A stretch of 6,787 bases of DNA from Deltaproteobacteria bacterium. GTDB taxonomy: Bacteria > Desulfobacterota > Desulfobacteria > Desulfobacterales > ETH-SRB1. The stretch's first letter is position 1, and every line of letters begins with the position of its first letter. The stretch lies in NCBI GenBank assembly GCA_030611115.1, contig JAUWQK010000084.1:1-6787 (forward strand), given 5' to 3'. The translations under genes were made by a program, and so were the position numbers. Positions 6,261 through 6,787 of the stretch are shown here, piece after piece. The notes under the pieces are model-generated. The model did no database searches. It was given only the letters and a program-made list of their open reading frames with translations, and was not told where the DNA came from.

Positions 6261-6311
6261 AGGTTGCAGATGGATTTTTTAATTTTGCCAAAATAAATAA
6301 GCTTGCAACCT
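6261..6311. promoter_or_regulatory. Spaced inverted repeat AGGTTGCA/TGCAACCT, possible operator
   Basis: AGGTTGCA (6261-6268) and TGCAACCT (6304-6311) are perfect 8-bp inverted copies separated by 35 AT-rich bases. They lie in the divergent space between the GGDEF gene and the short rightward ORF, where a regulator could bind or a loop form. There is no direct evidence for a bound protein. Confidence 0.25.
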
Positions 6312-6366
6312 GTTTATTTTCTGATAAATTTCATATAGTGAAGAATAATAATAAAAAGGAGCTAAA

Positions 6367-6429
6367 GTGTCAAATATAATTTATTCCTTTCAGGTTGAGG
6401 AACCGGGACGAAATAACTTCCCCAAGTAG
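6367..6429 (+). pseudogene. 20-codon ORF with good ribosome binding site; possible gene stump
   Basis: GTG at 6367 is preceded by AAGGAG (6356-6361) at a spacing of five bases, a better site than several of the real genes here have. The frame reads MSNIIYSFQVEEPG... and stops at TAG (6427-6429). About 25 bases later the dispersed repeats begin. The sequence looks like the start of an ordinary protein whose body has been lost or displaced. It could equally be a genuine microprotein or chance. I do not recognise the sequence. Confidence 0.3.
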
Positions 6430-6453
6430 GCGCATAGATTTGGGTATAAAATA

Positions 6454-6639
6454 TAGTGACTACTCACGTAGTCAGGCTGAAGCTGTATAGTCTGAAGGCT
6501 GAAGGGGTCAGAAGAGCACGATTGCCATACTTTAGCGGAAACACCTGCCCGCCATCGCGAGCTCAGGCGAGGCGGGCGGGTCTGATTCTTGCACCAAACA
6601 TGGCTTCAAAATGCGCTTTTTCCTAAGAGTCTTCAGCCT
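6454..6639 (+). repeat. Mosaic TAGTRACTACTCA / CTGAAGG dispersed repeat
   Basis: TAGTGACTACTCACGTAGTC (6454-6473) contains the perfect hairpin GACTAC/GTAGTC (6458-6463 with 6468-6473). GGCTGAAG (6475-6482) and TCTGAAGGCTGAAGG (6491-6505) follow. Another part of the same repeat lies in reverse at 6616-6639 (CTTTTTCCTAAGAGTCTTCA...). Both parts match the block at 3-60, the first in inverted and the second in direct orientation. The interior (about 6510-6615) includes a separate GC-rich hairpin. I see no coding signal in the 358 bases from 6430 to the window end. Confidence 0.65.
6543..6581. repeat. GC-rich REP-like hairpin
   Basis: ACCTGCCCGCC (6543-6553) pairs with GGCGGGCGGGT (6571-6581) over 11 bp with one G-T pair. 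An inner TCGC/GCGA stem (6555-6558 with 6567-6570) closes an 8-base loop. No T-run follows on either strand, so it is not a typical intrinsic terminator. Its high GC content contrasts sharply with the AT-rich surroundings and suggests a dispersed repetitive palindrome. Confidence 0.65.
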
Positions 6640-6687
6640 ATCCCTGGCCTTTACCCATAAGTGTCGAGACATATTTTTATCCTTAAT

Positions 6688-6764
6688 TAACAATTAGTTA
6701 TTAACAATTAGTTATTAACAATTAGTTATTAACAATTGATTATTGATTATTGATTATTGATTAT
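6688..6764 (+). repeat. AT-rich tandem repeats: 14-mer and 7-mer arrays
   Basis: Three perfect 14-base units TAACAATTAGTTAT (6688-6701, 6702-6715, 6716-6729) are followed by a variant fourth unit (6730-6743). This merges into four perfect TGATTAT heptamers (6737-6764). The 14-mer looks like two diverged heptamers. No gene overlaps. The array probably expands and contracts by slippage. Confidence 0.9.
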
Positions 6765-6787
6765 TTGTTTTATGTTTTTATATTTAT

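Noticed and set aside
6543..6581. GC-rich hairpin considered as an intrinsic terminator
   Set aside because: Neither strand has a T-run after the stem, and no gene ends close by.
6688..6764. AT-rich iterons considered as a replication origin
   Set aside because: No DnaA boxes, replication initiator gene or partition genes are nearby; simple slippage repeats explain the array.

Overview
The window looks like a chromosomal stretch from a Gram-negative bacterium. Three secreted or lipid-anchored products carry signal peptides, two of them with lipoboxes, which implies an inner and an outer membrane. The gene content (CsgG-like periplasmic proteins, a cobalamin-type radical SAM protein, a membrane GGDEF protein) and the very repeat-rich intergenic DNA remind me of Desulfobacterota (former Deltaproteobacteria) or a similar anaerobic lineage. 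That placement is an inference, not a proof.

All five sizeable genes lie on the minus strand, so transcription runs from right to left. In transcription order they are: a HAMP/GGDEF membrane protein (4817-6157), a small coiled-coil lipoprotein (4123-4671), a B12-binding-type radical SAM protein (2688-3971), a secreted protein with a CsgG-like N-terminus and Ig-like repeats (641-2176), and a lipoprotein paralogous to that N-terminus (61-636). The last two are four bases apart and clearly form an operon. The other three are separated by repeat elements and may be independent units. Four of the five genes appear to start with GTG.

The intergenic DNA is the most distinctive part. A 106-bp palindromic element with near-perfect 27-bp terminal inverted repeats (4711-4816) has a left-truncated sister copy at 2605-2690. 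Each copy begins exactly at the stop codon of the gene upstream of it (in transcription direction), and both have the same orientation. In the truncated copy the TAG stop of the radical SAM gene appears to come from the element end. The intact copy could both terminate the GGDEF gene and supply a promoter to the lipoprotein gene. At least three unrelated families of imperfect 7-bp tandem repeats occupy other gaps: CAGCCTT at 14-41, TCGAACA at 2358-2406 and 2454-2488 (with a short relative at 4024-4037), and TGATTAT with a related 14-mer at 6688-6764.

The 2177-2687 gap is a mosaic. It holds a candidate promoter, a structured stem-loop segment, inverted arrays of 7-mers, two hairpins resembling the end of an IS200/IS605-type element, and the truncated palindromic element. 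The right end (6430-6787) has no convincing long gene. It holds a repeat related to the window's first 60 bases, a GC-rich hairpin and AT-rich tandem repeats. A 20-codon ORF with a good ribosome binding site (6367-6429) points rightward into these repeats and may be the stump of a lost gene.

Functionally, the two secreted proteins at the left probably act together in the periplasm or outer membrane, the GGDEF protein points to cyclic-di-GMP signalling, and the substrate of the radical SAM protein is unknown. I do not see a defence system, a CRISPR array, a tRNA or rRNA, or an intact transposase.
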